The notes beneath the pieces were generated by a model. That model searched no databases and was not told the origin of the DNA. It saw only the letters and a list, made by a program, of their open reading frames with translations. 64,000 nucleotides of DNA from the NCBI RefSeq assembly GCF_030272615.1, contig NC_081410.1, positions 123,059,140-123,123,139 on the forward strand, written 5' to 3'. This DNA comes from Cryptomeria japonica (taxonomy: Eukaryota > Streptophyta > Pinopsida > Cupressales > Cupressaceae). Of the stretch, positions 24,001-35,684 are shown piece by piece. Numbering within the stretch: position 1 is the stretch's first letter; every line of letters begins with the position of its first letter. A program made the translations under genes and the position numbers.

Positions 24001-25169
24001 TACTTGTGAATTAAAAACTAAACTAAAACTGACAAATATGTTCTTGCAATTTACAATCTTTACAATGATTTTAGGGGTGGTTTGTGTTCATGCTAAATAA
24101 CATGTAAATGTGTTTTTTTGGTTCAGATGCCCTTTCCACACAGAGCAAAAACGACTACATGTTTATACTATTTGGTTGATAATAGAGACCGGGTAAGATA
24201 AGTAAACACAAAGTTGAATAGGCTAACACATAAACACAAACAATGTGGGTTAAATTAAATGTAAGGCTTGATACAAAACCACAAGCTACAATTTGAACTC
24301 AGCTGCAATACAATACTTGTAAATTTACCAAAGCAATTTAACCCTAAGCCCTCATAACTAGACATCTCAATAAACATTTATAAGCGACGTAGCTGTAATA
24401 AATGTCAGTGAACGAATAACAAATTTGGGATAACAATAACAATGAATACTTGATAAACAACAACTCTAGCAATATACAAAAGTGAGAATTACCACTAATC
24501 ATTTAAACGCAAAATAGCATTTATTTATAGTATTTACAAAGCTATTGCATAAAAAAATAAAGAATTCAACTAACTCGACCTCAACTCTAGCTACAACTAC
24601 TTGCATGACATGCAAACTTATTACAAATTAACTTGTCCAGTAATCCTAATATTATAACACGCAATGGTTGAGCGAACCAATGATTAAAAATAATTACAAT
24701 TATCCTTTAAAAGCTCATGTCTCTCACATGAAGAGAGATGATCTAACATTAGCCAACTCCAAGTTAAAAATATGCTTTGATAAAAAAAATTGCAAATTTG
24801 AATATGCTTTGCCATGTCCCCTTTCCCTAGCCAACCTTAACCCTCAACAATATTAATATATATACACAATCAAATTTTGAAATTTCAAATTTTAGTACTA
24901 GATGTTGGGCCCATGCACCTTATTTGTGGTGTATACTTTTAAGTCTTCTAGATTCAAGGTGGACAGTCTAGAATTTTGGGGTATTTTTCAATTTTTTTCC
25001 GAAGATTGTATCTGCCAAGACACAACCCCTAGTAGTTCTCTAAGGTTGGGCAAAAACACTAGCCTTCTCTTGACAATTTCCTCAAGACCACAACATTCTG
25101 ATCGGATTCATTCTTTTATGTATGGCGAAAGACTAGTTACCAAGTGTTGACAGCCATTCACTAAAATTG
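21078..25169. other. unassigned 4.1 kb, mostly without signal
   Basis: No LTR terminus or convincing gene was found. The one clear structure is a 74-bp tandem duplication at about 21949-22097, sharing CCTGTTATGTTTGTGTCTCT and GGGCA. The short open frames at 21347, 24668 and 24902 have no recognisable domain. Confidence 0.4.
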
Positions 25170-25228
25170 GAGAGGAATCATGCACTGCTCTAGGCTGCAG
25201 GCGAACTATTCTACCACTCAGGAGGCAT
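25170..25228 (-). pseudogene. tRNA-Gly-like relic (tRNA pseudogene or SINE head)
   Basis: The minus strand contains GTGGTAGAATAGT, identical to the D-arm/A-box of plant tRNA-Gly, then CCTGC. GATTCC follows 25 bases later, close to the 27 expected for the T-arm. The acceptor stem and anticodon arm do not pair well, so it is not a functional tRNA. Confidence 0.45.
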
Positions 25229-25592
25229 GTTCCACCCATGAAAACTCAAGGGCACAGAGGTGCAACTGTCCAACAACCTAGGGCCCCCTAACCGCTATTA
25301 CCTTAGACATTAACCTGCAACCACTAAAGCACTACACTCAGCACAACCACCACTGCACACCTGCCTGGAATTGCCCAGTCTTAGAGCCTTACTCAAATCT
25401 CAACCACAACCTAGCAACATGAAGAAGGTTCTTATTCAAACCTCAATCACAATAGGGGAGGGGGATAAATAAATGGTGCTTACAGTAGGAGACCAACCAA
25501 GGTGTTACAACTGTGAGTTTCCAGCTAGACCTCGAAAGAAATTTATAATTATAAATTTCTCAGTTGGAAACATTGGAAAGTAAGACATTGAG
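25229..25592. other. no gene recognised
   Basis: A short stretch between the tRNA-like relic and the next LTR. No motif, repeat or terminus was seen. Confidence 0.4.
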
Positions 25593-26886
25593 TGTACTGT
25601 CCCCGATTTGGCTAGGTTGACCAGCACTAATTTCATAGATAAATAAATAATTATTAATAAATGGAATTATTAAATTATTTTAGTAACAGCCTTTGGGCCA
25701 ACTTGCTTGAATATTTTGTTTTATCCTAGAGGCCGACTTGGATGGAATGTTATTAGGTTGGTTTTCTAATCTTGGCCAACATTGAAAGATTCATGTATTT
25801 ATAGGGTTCATGGCTGGAGTGAAAGGCATTGGAGAATGTCAATTATTCCCACATTGAACGAATGCAAGAGAGCTCCAACGCAACCCTATATTTCTCATCC
25901 ATGGTGGAACGTAGCCCATGCCAACTCTTTCATTAAGCAATTTATCATCTTATCCATATCCACAGATAAATAAATAATTATTAATAAATGGAATTATTAA
26001 ATTATTTTAGTAACGGCCTTTGGGCCGACTTGCTTGAATATTTTGTTTTATCCTAGAGGCTGACTTGTATGGAATGTTATTAGGTTGGTTTTCTAATCTT
26101 GGCCAACATTGAAAGGGCTGGAGTGAAAGGCATTGGAGAATTTCAATTATTCCTGCATCGAACGAATGCAAGAGAGCTCTGACACAACCCTAAATTTCTC
26201 ATCCTTGGTGGAACGTAGCCCCTGCCAACTCTTTCATTAAGCAATTTATCATCTTATCCATATTCATTTCATTACTACATTAATTAGTTTGTATTTATCT
26301 AACTCGTATCACATCCTAGGGTCGGCTCACTCAAGAGTTCAAAGATATCTATTGATCATGGGACAAGAAGAAGATACACACAAAGGGCGGAACTAAGGAT
26401 TAGCAGTGATAGCCTAGGCACGATAGATATTTCTCCTTTGTTGTTGTCTCCAACACAACAAAGCAAGAGACTTCAAAGAAATCTAAGTACGAGGGAGCTC
26501 AAAGTGGGGCCGTACCATTCAAGAGGAAGTGCAAACTATGCAGTGCCTCGCAACCTACTTAGATGAAGGGATTGGAGGTGTCTTCTACAACATAGTAGAG
26601 GATCCAACTTATCATAAGGACCCTTGACATTGCTGAAGTCGCTAACCAAGGATGAGTCAAAATGAGTGCTTTGGAGGTGCCCCTTATAAGGTGCACAATC
26701 GCTGATTGAATTCACCCAATGAGGAGATAGTCGCCAGCAAGGAGGCAACTTTAGGTTACATTTGGATCTGAGTGTTTGAGAATTAAGTTTTGAGAAGTTG
26801 TTAAAGTACTAAGAACTGGAATATAAGTTGTTAAAGTACTAAGAACTGGAATATCTTTTAATTCATGTATAATGAATATTATTTTC

Positions 26887-28422
26887 TGAAAGATCCCAAA
26901 TGGATCCTTTTGCTGTTGCTGCTGTAAATTCTTAATTAAAAATACTATATTTTTGTAATTTTCCGGTGATCTTATAGAATAGACAGAAGTTGCAAAAAGG
27001 GATTGTTTCTTTCTGGGTTTTGATGTTATAAGTAAAGTAATTGATAAATAGCAACAACTGTGAAATAAACAGTAAACAATGTTCATATGTAAGAACACTT
27101 AAGCAATCTGAAAATATTGCAAATCATACCAAGCAAATAACCTAGTTTTGTATTCAGCAAGAATCCATACATTTATTTGGAGTTGTTCTCAATCTGGATT
27201 GATGCCAGATGGAGGAATATTAATAGCAACGAACAAGGAAGACCAAATAAGTTGAATACAACCCTTCAAGCCAACATACAAACAAGGCGTGGTTGCAAAG
27301 GAGGCGTGGAAGCTGCTGCAAATCACATGCCAACTGAAATAGACCAGCCGCCCTATTGAAACCCCCAATATGCACGCTGAATCTTCAGGCCAAGAAGATG
27401 TGTCTTCTACCTCTGACAACCTCTGTGCAATCCTGGATAAATCCACTGTCAACTCCTGCTGAGGGCTACATCCCAGCAAGCTCAGACATGGGGTTTGCAT
27501 CCCAGACTAAAATCACTCTTCCAGAGCAATTCCCAAATTCGCAAGTTTCAAAATGATCAAAGATGCTATCAATTAGGTTTTAATATCCTTATAACTCCTT
27601 TCCCTTTGCAAGTCGAACCCTAAAGAATAATAAAGCTTGTGCTTTATAATTAAAGTGACACTTTCCCAATTATGGCATCAAACTATAGAAAAATATCACT
27701 CTATTGCGAATAAATAGCTTCAAGCATCCAAAAAGACTCTGGGAGGTGAGAATCATGTAGCAAAGTTCAAGACCTTTCCAACAAGCTATAACACATAGGC
27801 ATATCAAACTAGATGAAGCCAAAAACCCATTATTACTCTGAAATGGCTATATACATAGCCTTATTTTAATTTATTTAAACGCTAACTTAGGAAATATTTA
27901 AATATATTAAAATATTTCCATAGATCCAATAATAGCCCAAAATAACCAACCAAACATGAATCTGACTTTGTCACTTGTCTGTGACTGATGCCGGACAAGA
28001 TGGGCCAACTAGCAGTCCCATCCCTAAAATCTAGGGATGCTCCTAGAAACTAGGAAACACACCCAATCTTCCTGAAACTGAAACCAAGGTATGGTCTCGT
28101 GGAACCTCAAATATGGAAACTGCCACAACCTCCTAAAAAGTAGGGAATCTCCCTAAAAATTAGGAACCTCTATCCAAACACCTATAACTGCTCAAAAGGA
28201 TCCTGCTCTGCTCCTTGGTCCCCCAGGTGGTCATTCAGTCAACTGCCAGTTCTCCCTAAAAAATAGGAGACCTCGTCTAAAGGTCCGAAACGGCTCACAG
28301 AGCCCCTGCAAAGCTCCATGACCCTCAGAATGAGTCCCCTAACCATGTCGTTGACCTACGGGAACTCGAATGGTAGGTCAACCCCTGCTCATCTCATGTC
28401 ACCTAGAAAAGGGGATATTACA
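26887..28422 (+). mobile_element. solo LTR, TSD TTTTC
   Basis: TTTTC is present at 26882-26886 and 28423-28427. The insert starts TGAAAGATCCC and ends GGGGATATTACA, and the related LTR at 38868-39475 is uninterrupted at this point. This makes the boundaries firm. It contains no long reading frame. A cluster of CCTA-N5-TAGG dyads lies at 28019-28272. Confidence 0.88.
28019..28272. repeat. CCTA/TAGG hairpin cluster
   Basis: CATCCCTA pairs with TAGGGATG around AAATC (about 28019-28039). The following units pair TCCTA with TAGGA around GAAAC, then CCTA with TAGG around short A-rich loops near 28135, 28153 and 28257. The core and loop size are kept while flanking stem bases vary. Confidence 0.6.
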
Positions 28423-28588
28423 TTTTCCAAATACATGTTTCGAACTGAAAACATAAGGAGTGTAACTTTTGATCTTGCAATCATATATGTCCTGATGCTA
28501 CTACTATTAAGAATTACATTGTTTAAAACCTAAAATAAGTATTTTTGTTAAAATATTCCACTTTCTATTTAGAATTGCAAATTTTGAG

Positions 28589-28600
28589 TTGGCATCAGAC
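28589..28600 (+). promoter_or_regulatory. degraded primer-binding site
   Basis: TTGGCATCAGAC followed by TTCCTGCCAGCCTGTG matches, with changes, the context at 12798 (TTGGTATCAGAG then TCCTGCCATCCTGTGG). This supports an interior starting here. Confidence 0.6.
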
Positions 28601-28772
28601 CCACCTTCCTGCCAGCCTGTGAGTAGTTTTGCAACTTCATGAATAAATGAAGCTATGTCTCTAATACCATCATGACAACCAAAAGAACCTACTAAGGAAG
28701 TGGCTAGATGTCATGCCAAATATATGAATGTAGGCCCAGCCATCTGTCAAGATCTGACCTTTACTAAATATT

Positions 28773-29597
28773 TTGAGCTTCAAACGAATGGGAGAAGGAG
28801 AAGAAGATATGAGGAGCAGCCCTGCAAGGAAAATTTTAAAATGGAACAATTGGATCAGAAAAGGCACATTATTTGGAGCCATCAAAATCTTTGAAGAATA
28901 TTTAGGGATGCCTGGTCAAATTAAATCTATATTTCCTTTTGATGATTATTTGGGGTATCTGAATCGGATAAACCCAAGAGAAAGGAAACTTTATGAAAAC
29001 ATAAGAGGAATGAGTACGAAAGAGAGAAATTCAGCAGCAGCAAAAGTAGAACCAAAAATGATGACGAGTATAGGTGCAGAAGAGGAGGTCAAGGAAGAAG
29101 TGATAGCGGAGCACAAAGAAAGGGCAGAGTCTCAAGATGACAAACTAGTGGACTCCTCAAGGACAGAAGATAGTAATGTCCACAAAACATCAGCCCAAAT
29201 TCTAGGTATGGATATAATTGCATCATGTAATGATTCACAGTATATGAGAATGATTGGTCCATGCAATACAATGCAAAATATTAGTTGTGATGTTGCAATG
29301 ATTGGTTTGTAGATTGAGGACCATGAAGAAGAACTGCAGGTTTATCTAGAAAGTACCATGATTATGCACTCTAATTACATGGAGGTGGGGCCAAGAACAT
29401 TCACACTCCTTTGTTCCAGGATTAATAAGATCAGTGGTGGAGTTTGGAAGAGAGATGTTTATCTCAGAATAGTGCAGCAAAGTGGTGTAACAGTGATTCT
29501 AAGGGTGACATGGGATCTTGGCATTCAATTTTGGTATGCAAGTGCAGATTACTTGAGGACAAGCAATCTCCGAGATGGGAGGACTGTAAAATCCTAG
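28773..29597 (+). pseudogene. unidentified retroelement interior frame, interrupted
   Basis: An open frame of 179 codons (28773-29312) encodes an acidic, lysine-rich, probably disordered protein, with a Glu-rich stretch around residues 100-125 (GAEEEVKEEVIAEHKERAES). TAG closes it, and the same DNA continues for about 90 more codons to the polypurine tract in a neighbouring open stretch (29358-29597). I recognise no gag, protease, polymerase or integrase motif. Its position between primer site and polypurine tract says it is the remaining interior of the 25593-39475 element. It could be a worn gag C-terminus or captured sequence. Confidence 0.4.
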
Positions 29598-30088
29598 ATT
29601 TGGCTGGGTGGGCCAGCCCTAATTTCATAAATAAATAAATAGATAATTATTAATAAATGGAATTATTAAATAATTATAGTAACGAACATTGCGCCAACTT
29701 TCCCATCTTGTGGTGGTTTGTGTCTTGGACCAACTTGCTTAATATTTCGCTTTATCCTGGAGGCCGACTCGGATGCAACACTATTAGGTCAGTTTTCTAA
29801 TCTTGGCCAACATTGTAAGATTCAATGTATTTATAGGGGTCATGATTGGAGTAAAAGGCATCGGTGAATTTCATTTATTTCTGCATTGAACGAATGCAAG
29901 AGAGCTCAAATACAACCTTGAGTTTCTCATCCCTAGTGGGACATAGCCCCTACGAGCTCTTTCATTGAGCAATTTATCATCTTATCCATAATCAATTCAT
30001 TATTGGATTAATCAAATTGTACTTGTCTAACCCATATCACATTCTAGGGTCGGCACATGTAGGAGTTCAAAGATAACTATTGATCGTG
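29585..30088 (+). repeat. 3' LTR, first part
   Basis: This is the left part of the 3' LTR. It is interrupted after TCGTG (30084-30088) by the next unit and resumes at 38868. Confidence 0.85.
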
Positions 30089-31129
30089 TGTTGACGTGTA
30101 TTTTGTACACAATCATACACAGAATAAAATACCCAAGGGTACCTTATCCTCTCTTGAATAAAGTCTCTGATTGCTGAAGATATCGCAAGAAGGATCAATC
30201 AGGGTGACTCCAATGTTCCTTTAAGTAGGGTCTCTACGTGTGGATAAGCACCAGTGGTCGTTGTGATTGCTGTGTCATCAAGGGGCCTTACGTTCCGAAA
30301 TAGAATTTCCTAAACTAACAAATTCTCAAAAAAGATCAAAAGAGGAGGGCTTACAAGAGATTAATTCAAATCTAATCCTAAGAATGACTTAATGCGGACA
30401 GGACTTGGTAAGATTCTACCAACTTCAATATTGCCATAAAATAACAACTCAACTGAAATTGATGCGATCTTCTAAGGTAACAAATGATCTTTCAATTCAT
30501 CAAGGATCATAGACACTACCACAAAGGCACATATCCAAGGTTCAATGACGATTGAAGGTTTAGGTGATTCAAGTTTCTCCAGTTGACCACGCAAGGCATT
30601 CCTACAATCAGCAAGAAGCTAGTGGTTTGGAAAGTGAATCTTACCAAAGATCAAGCCCAACACTTTGTCCTTCAAATTAAAACACTACTGTGATTGAGAA
30701 TGATTCAAGAAAGTGAACAACCATGAAGATAACCACAAGAATTGCAATAAAACACCATAACTTCAATATTTTATTGATCTCAAAGCCATCATAAACAACA
30801 ATTGTTTGAAATTCCTTCTTCAAAGCTCAATCTTGCTACAAAGTAACTTGCTTCTATCAAATTGCTAATCTCTAATCACTAATGCTGATATCTAATGACA
30901 AAATGAAAAGAAATGAGGGTATATATAGCATCCTCAATTACAATGAACGGTCCAAATCAAAAAGAAGATCAACGGTCAAGATTATGACACCTAAACCCTA
31001 ATTAGGGTTTATTACAAATAGTCCCCTTTTTATTGAACAATATTAAATGCATAGCCAAATATTAAATTTGGCACAAAAACCTAGGAGACATAGACCAATG
31101 ACAATTAAAGTGCCATGTCATCTATAACA
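30089..31129 (-). repeat. terminal LTR-like region
   Basis: On the minus strand it runs from TGTTATAG at 31129 to ACACGTCAACA at 30089. It contains TATATATACC near 30920 and polyadenylation-like AATAAA, and matches the other family members through its last 800 bp. Its upstream part is only about 200 bp, against 2.6 kb in the 6261-9712 relative. It overlaps the last codons of the long reading frame by eight bases. Confidence 0.7.
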
Positions 31130-34100
31130 ATCTTTCTTCTAGAATCTTATTCCCTTTCCAATGCTCCTTTTTAGCATATGCAATGAATCTAGAGACGATT
31201 CCTTCGATCTCAGCAATTGGAATCTCGGGAAGATTCCTCATTCGTTCCTCTAAGTGGATGACCTGATCAAAAGCCTTGAGAAGAGCAGCATCCCATGCAG
31301 GTTCAAGTTCTTTGGTCTTCTCAATCAGGAGCATGGTAGCAAACATTTGGTCCCGTTGCTCATCTGTGATAATATTCGCATCCTTGCAAAAGATGACCTT
31401 GACCCTTTCTTCCAATTCTTGTAAGTCCACACCTGTCTCAACTTCGATCCTCCTGCCAAGAATAGTACGTAGTACCTCAAACACTCTATCCTAGATCGGG
31501 TGGATAACCTCCTCAACATGATTGCATCTAGTACTGATGTCCTTGAAGAGAACTTCCTTCATCTAGAGTAAAGTTGACCACTGAAGTAAACTATGAGGTC
31601 CTCCATCCATTATCTTTTCTTGTACTAGGACTTTCCTTGATGTTTGTCTGATTACTTGTAGGACAGGAATGATGACATCCTTAGTATGAGCAAAAGCAGC
31701 TACAGTTATCATCAAGTTGTGGATGATCTCAAGAACCTGGATAGCTCGGTGAATGGTCTGCATCATCCTTGTTGCAAATTCGATAGCAACTGTATGAGAT
31801 TTGTCAATCCAAGAGCTCATAAGCTGGACCAAACTCCTAACTCTCTCTGCCTCGCCAACTGATTCAAGGGGAAGTGCCTGCGCAGGAGATACTGCTGGAT
31901 CCTGACGTCCCAAAGGCTGATTGAGATGGCTAAAGTAGTCTCTCCATGCACCGACCTCTCTCTCAAGCTTTCTATTTTTCTCCATTTCTTCCCTAAGCTT
32001 GTCTTTTAATGCTTCAAATGAATCGATGGCCTCATCCAGTGTCTGCTCGGCTATGAGTGGACCAAGCTCAAATGTCTCTACATCATATTCCTTTGCGAGG
32101 ATCTCACCTTCAAATTTGTCCACTGCTGGTGTAGCTATCTGCAATTTCCTGGATCCAGTCTCATCTCTGATCATCTTGGACATCTTAGTAGCCTTCCTCT
32201 TCTCTGTCACTTCCTGAGAATTTCCAACAAGGCTTTCTAAATCAATCACATTGTCTTCGTCCTCGATCACAATCACCCTTGCTAGTCTCTCCTTCAACCA
32301 ATCTGGGATGGCAGATCTTGTTTCTTTAACTTGTATCTCCTTAGGCAATGTTTCTTCTTCTCTGAGAGGAGATGTTACTTCATTATCGTCTTTGTCTTCA
32401 TGTAGCTCATTAGCTTGGAGAGATCTACTTGATGAACGTTGAGGTGCCTGTCCTTCTTCCTGTTTATCGTTCTGTACCATCGATTCCATAGACTCCTCTA
32501 CTTCAAGTGTCCTCTTCTCTTGTCGAGAAGATGTGCCGGATGAACGAACTCGGTTTGCCTCTTGCTTCTTCTTGGAGGATTCTCTTTTCTCAGGTCTCTC
32601 TTTTCTCTTTGAACCTCTAGGATGAGGATTGCCCTCACTTATGCTTCGAAGGTTACCTTCGCTTGTGTTTCTGGGATTAGGATTACCTTCACTTACACTT
32701 GCTCCACCTTCAGCTGGTCTTTCTTCCAAAGTAAAAGTCATAGATATGCCTTGCTCTCTCAACTTCTGATGCTGCACATCAACCCATCTGCGTGTACAAG
32801 ACAAAACTGGAGCCATCAAAGCATCTAGATCCACAATCTCAGGTTCATTCCAATCTAGCCTCACTGATTTGCTTTCTCGATCATAAGATGATTGGAGATG
32901 TCTGCCACTGTCCTGAGCTTGGTTGGCCACTCTGTAAATCTTGCATTTCCTGATGAAGTCCAAAGGCAATCTAGAATGCATCTTTCTCTTCACTTCAAGA
33001 TCATCTAATAGATTCATCACAAAGTCCTCTATCTGAAACTCATGCTTATATTTTCTTCCGACTGTCTCCTCTATATACCCATAAGGATCAAAGCTCTCTC
33101 TCAAGGCAAAGAATGAAAAAGAATATAAAGCTAACTCCTTTTCTGCATCATCCATGGCTAGAGCATTAGGACATACCTCAACTAAATTCCCCAATATGAT
33201 AGGCACAGGAACTCCATTTCCATGTCTGTGTCTGAATGCCTTCGCACAAGCTGCCAACTGTCTAGTTACCTCAAGTAACACTATTCTGTCTGTCGGATAT
33301 CTCGGCAACATGTATGGAGGTGAAGGACATCCATGAACTCTAATATATGTAAATTTCGGAAATTGGATAAACCAAGCACCGTACCTCTTTACTAGCTCTT
33401 GTGCATCCTGAGATAGCCTATTGTGAATTCCGCCTTGCAACGTCCTGGTGATGTTCATTGTGAAGGTATCATTGACTATCTTGTAGTTACTTCCTGGCGG
33501 ATGATGCAAGTGAACATAGGAATCACAAACTCTGACCTCCCCGGGTCCCCTTCCAATCACTCCTCTGTGAGGTAACCCTGCATATTTAAAGCTCCTGATT
33601 AAGGCATATATGATGTATGAACTCATGTGGAAGGACTTGGTAGCCTTCAGTCTCCTTAACTGTACGTCCAAGCAATGGCTAATCATTCTAGCCCAATGAA
33701 TTGTTCCTTTTCCCTGAACTATCACTTGGATGAAGTAGAACATCCACTTCTCAAAATAGAAGGCTTGAGGGGGCTCCTGTGACTCGGTTGAGCAGTGTTA
33801 TCAAATCTCTGTACTCCTCTTGGAAGTCGATCCTATGTGGTGTGTTTGGAATCTTGCTCAGGCGAGGACAACTCTTGAGTAACCAGTTCTTATTGATGAT
33901 GCTTAGGCAAGTGTCTGGATCATCTTCGTACATGGACCTGGCTCCTTCTATGCTTTTGTAGATCATATCTCTGTGCTCCGGAAGATGGAAAGCCTCACTT
34001 ATAGCTTCCTCTGAAAGATAGGCCAAAGTGTTTCCCTCCTTGGACACGATCGATCTGGACTGTGGATCATAATGGCGAGCACATTCGATCATCAACTCAT

Positions 34101-34347
34101 GACATTGGATTGCTGGAGGGAAGTCGGCCGCCTTAATGATGCCACTTTCAATTATTCTCCTGGCGACAGGTGATGGCTTGCCAATGTAAGGGACCTCTCG
34201 AAACTTCTTCGTACTGAAGTTTCCCAAGTTGGTATCTCCAATGTTGCTCCACTTCGACACAATCTTGGTCTCCAATTCTTCGTTCTTTTGATCTTCCTTC
34301 ATGAGGGCTGGACGACTGGTGGATACTCCCGCCTTCGGAGTCGCCAT
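31122..34347 (-). pseudogene. long retroelement-borne protein of unknown function, broken
   Basis: An ATG at 34347 (MATPKAG) opens 198 codons to 33751. A G-run at 33769-33773 marks a probable one-base insertion, after which the frame continues through 33743-31563. In-frame TAG codons at 31565-31563 and 31493-31491 follow, then a last open stretch to 31122. In all this is about 1,075 codons. The N-terminal 450 residues look globular, with conserved-looking aromatic and Pro/Gly patches such as GAWFIQFPKFTYIRVHG. The middle is disordered, with three SEGN repeats and a basic cluster (RGSKRKERPEKRESSKKKQ). Near the C terminus is a coiled-coil-like segment (LREEMEKNRKLEREVGAW). I see no reverse transcriptase, integrase, protease or zinc knuckle. 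It resembles abundant hypothetical proteins I associate with Cupressaceae genomes; that is recall. Confidence 0.75.
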
Positions 34348-34396
34348 CGTAACACCTACACAACATTTCACAATAAGTAACAGATTTTGCAATGTA

Positions 34397-35679
34397 TGTA
34401 ATGTCCCCTTTTTAGCGCAACATGATATGGGGTGTCGTTAGCCTATTCTGACACGGTCCCGAAGGCTAACAAGGACATTGATGGAATCCTGAGGTGTTTT
34501 GGCCTAGGTGTTTTCGATTTCAGGCCAATCGGTGCTGCTCTGACAGGGTTTCTAGACACTTACTATTTATAGTAAGTTAGTCTCCAAGCAGTGACCTGGA
34601 ATTTTTAGTGTTTCCCTGGTTGGCATAATCATCAGTAAAAATATTTGAAGGCGACAATGATTTAAAGGAATTATCAACAATGTTTTAATATTTAACGATA
34701 AAGTGTAAAGTTAAATTAAATATTTAACTTTATCGTTATATTATAAGGTTGGGAATATAAAGTAATGTTTAAAATATTAAAAGTTCCCTTTAATGTGTAC
34801 ATTGTGGGAAATAATATTTTATTCTAAAATGTATTATCCCACATTCAGGAAATGAAGTGTTTGCATCCAGGAAGAAGATATAAATGGAGGTTGAGAGCTC
34901 TCTTTTGGGGATAGGCTGGGATGAATTAATGTTATGCAGTTGGATTTCGTAGAGATCTGATTATTGGGCTTGGAGGACGGAATCCCTCTTTGCTAGCATT
35001 CTCTTCGTTGTTGAAAGACACAGTCAGGAGGATTAATGGTGTTTTCATTCAGGAAACACATTGGGCTTCATTTGGTGCTCTCGCATGATGTTTTTACAGG
35101 GGTTTGAAAGTGCAGATTTGAAAATAGTGTTTTGCTACAGTACCGCGTGAATAGTGTTTTGCTACAGTACCACGTGAATAGTGTTTTGCTACAGTGCCAC
35201 GTGAACAGTGTTTTTGCTACAGTACCGCGTGAATAGTGTTTTTGCTACAGTACCGCGTGAATAGTGTTTTGCTACAGTGCCGCGTGAATAGTAAAAATGC
35301 TACAGTGCCGTGAATAGTGCAACTACAGTGCGTGAACAGTGTTTTCAGCAGGTTCTATACTTGTGGAGTCCAGGTTTGAATTTGTTTATTATCATATGGT
35401 CTATAATATTCTTCAAATCTGATTTGTATGCTTGGAGTTGGAATTAAATAAATACCATAAGCATTAATCCTCTTGTTTTTGGTATTTGATATGTCTGGTT
35501 ATTTTTATATTGAATAAACTTTGAAAGCTTTACAATAAATATCAGTTTACCAAATTTATCCTATAGCAAATCAAGAACCAAAAAAAATCCAATAGTCAGC
35601 TTGCACGCCAACTGTTTGACAAAATTACACTAAGTAAAAAGGACATAAATTTAGTACCGAACAGGGGGTGTCCATTACA
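34397..35679 (+). mobile_element. solo LTR, TSD ATGTA
   Basis: It begins TGTAATGTCCCC and ends TGTCCATTACA. ATGTA lies at 34392-34396 and 35680-35684. It sits just upstream (minus-strand sense) of the start codon of the long reading frame, about 45 bp away, so it may have cut that gene off from its promoter. It contains an eight-copy CTACAG repeat. Confidence 0.92.
35131..35345 (+). repeat. eight-copy 27-bp repeat with CGCGTG/CACGTG cores
   Basis: The unit is GTGAATAGTGTTTTGCTACA then GTACCGC or GTGCCAC. Joined units create ACCGCGTG and the G-box-like CACGTG. It lies in the second half of the solo LTR, where it could act as repeated transcription-factor sites. Confidence 0.8.
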
Positions 35680-35684
35680 ATGTA

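Larger units (their letters stand above)
25593..28525 (+). repeat. 5' LTR, with internal duplication and nested solo LTR
   Basis: 25637-25963 is tandemly duplicated at 25964 to about 26265 (period 327 bp); the 3' LTR has a single copy. The remainder (26300-26886 and 28428-28525) matches 38868-39475, including CAACAAAGCAAGAGACTTCA. The exact 3' edge lies between 28525 and the primer site at 28589. Confidence 0.75.

Noticed and set aside
25170-25228. Functional tRNA-Gly gene
   Set aside because: The A-box region matches, but the acceptor and anticodon stems do not form.
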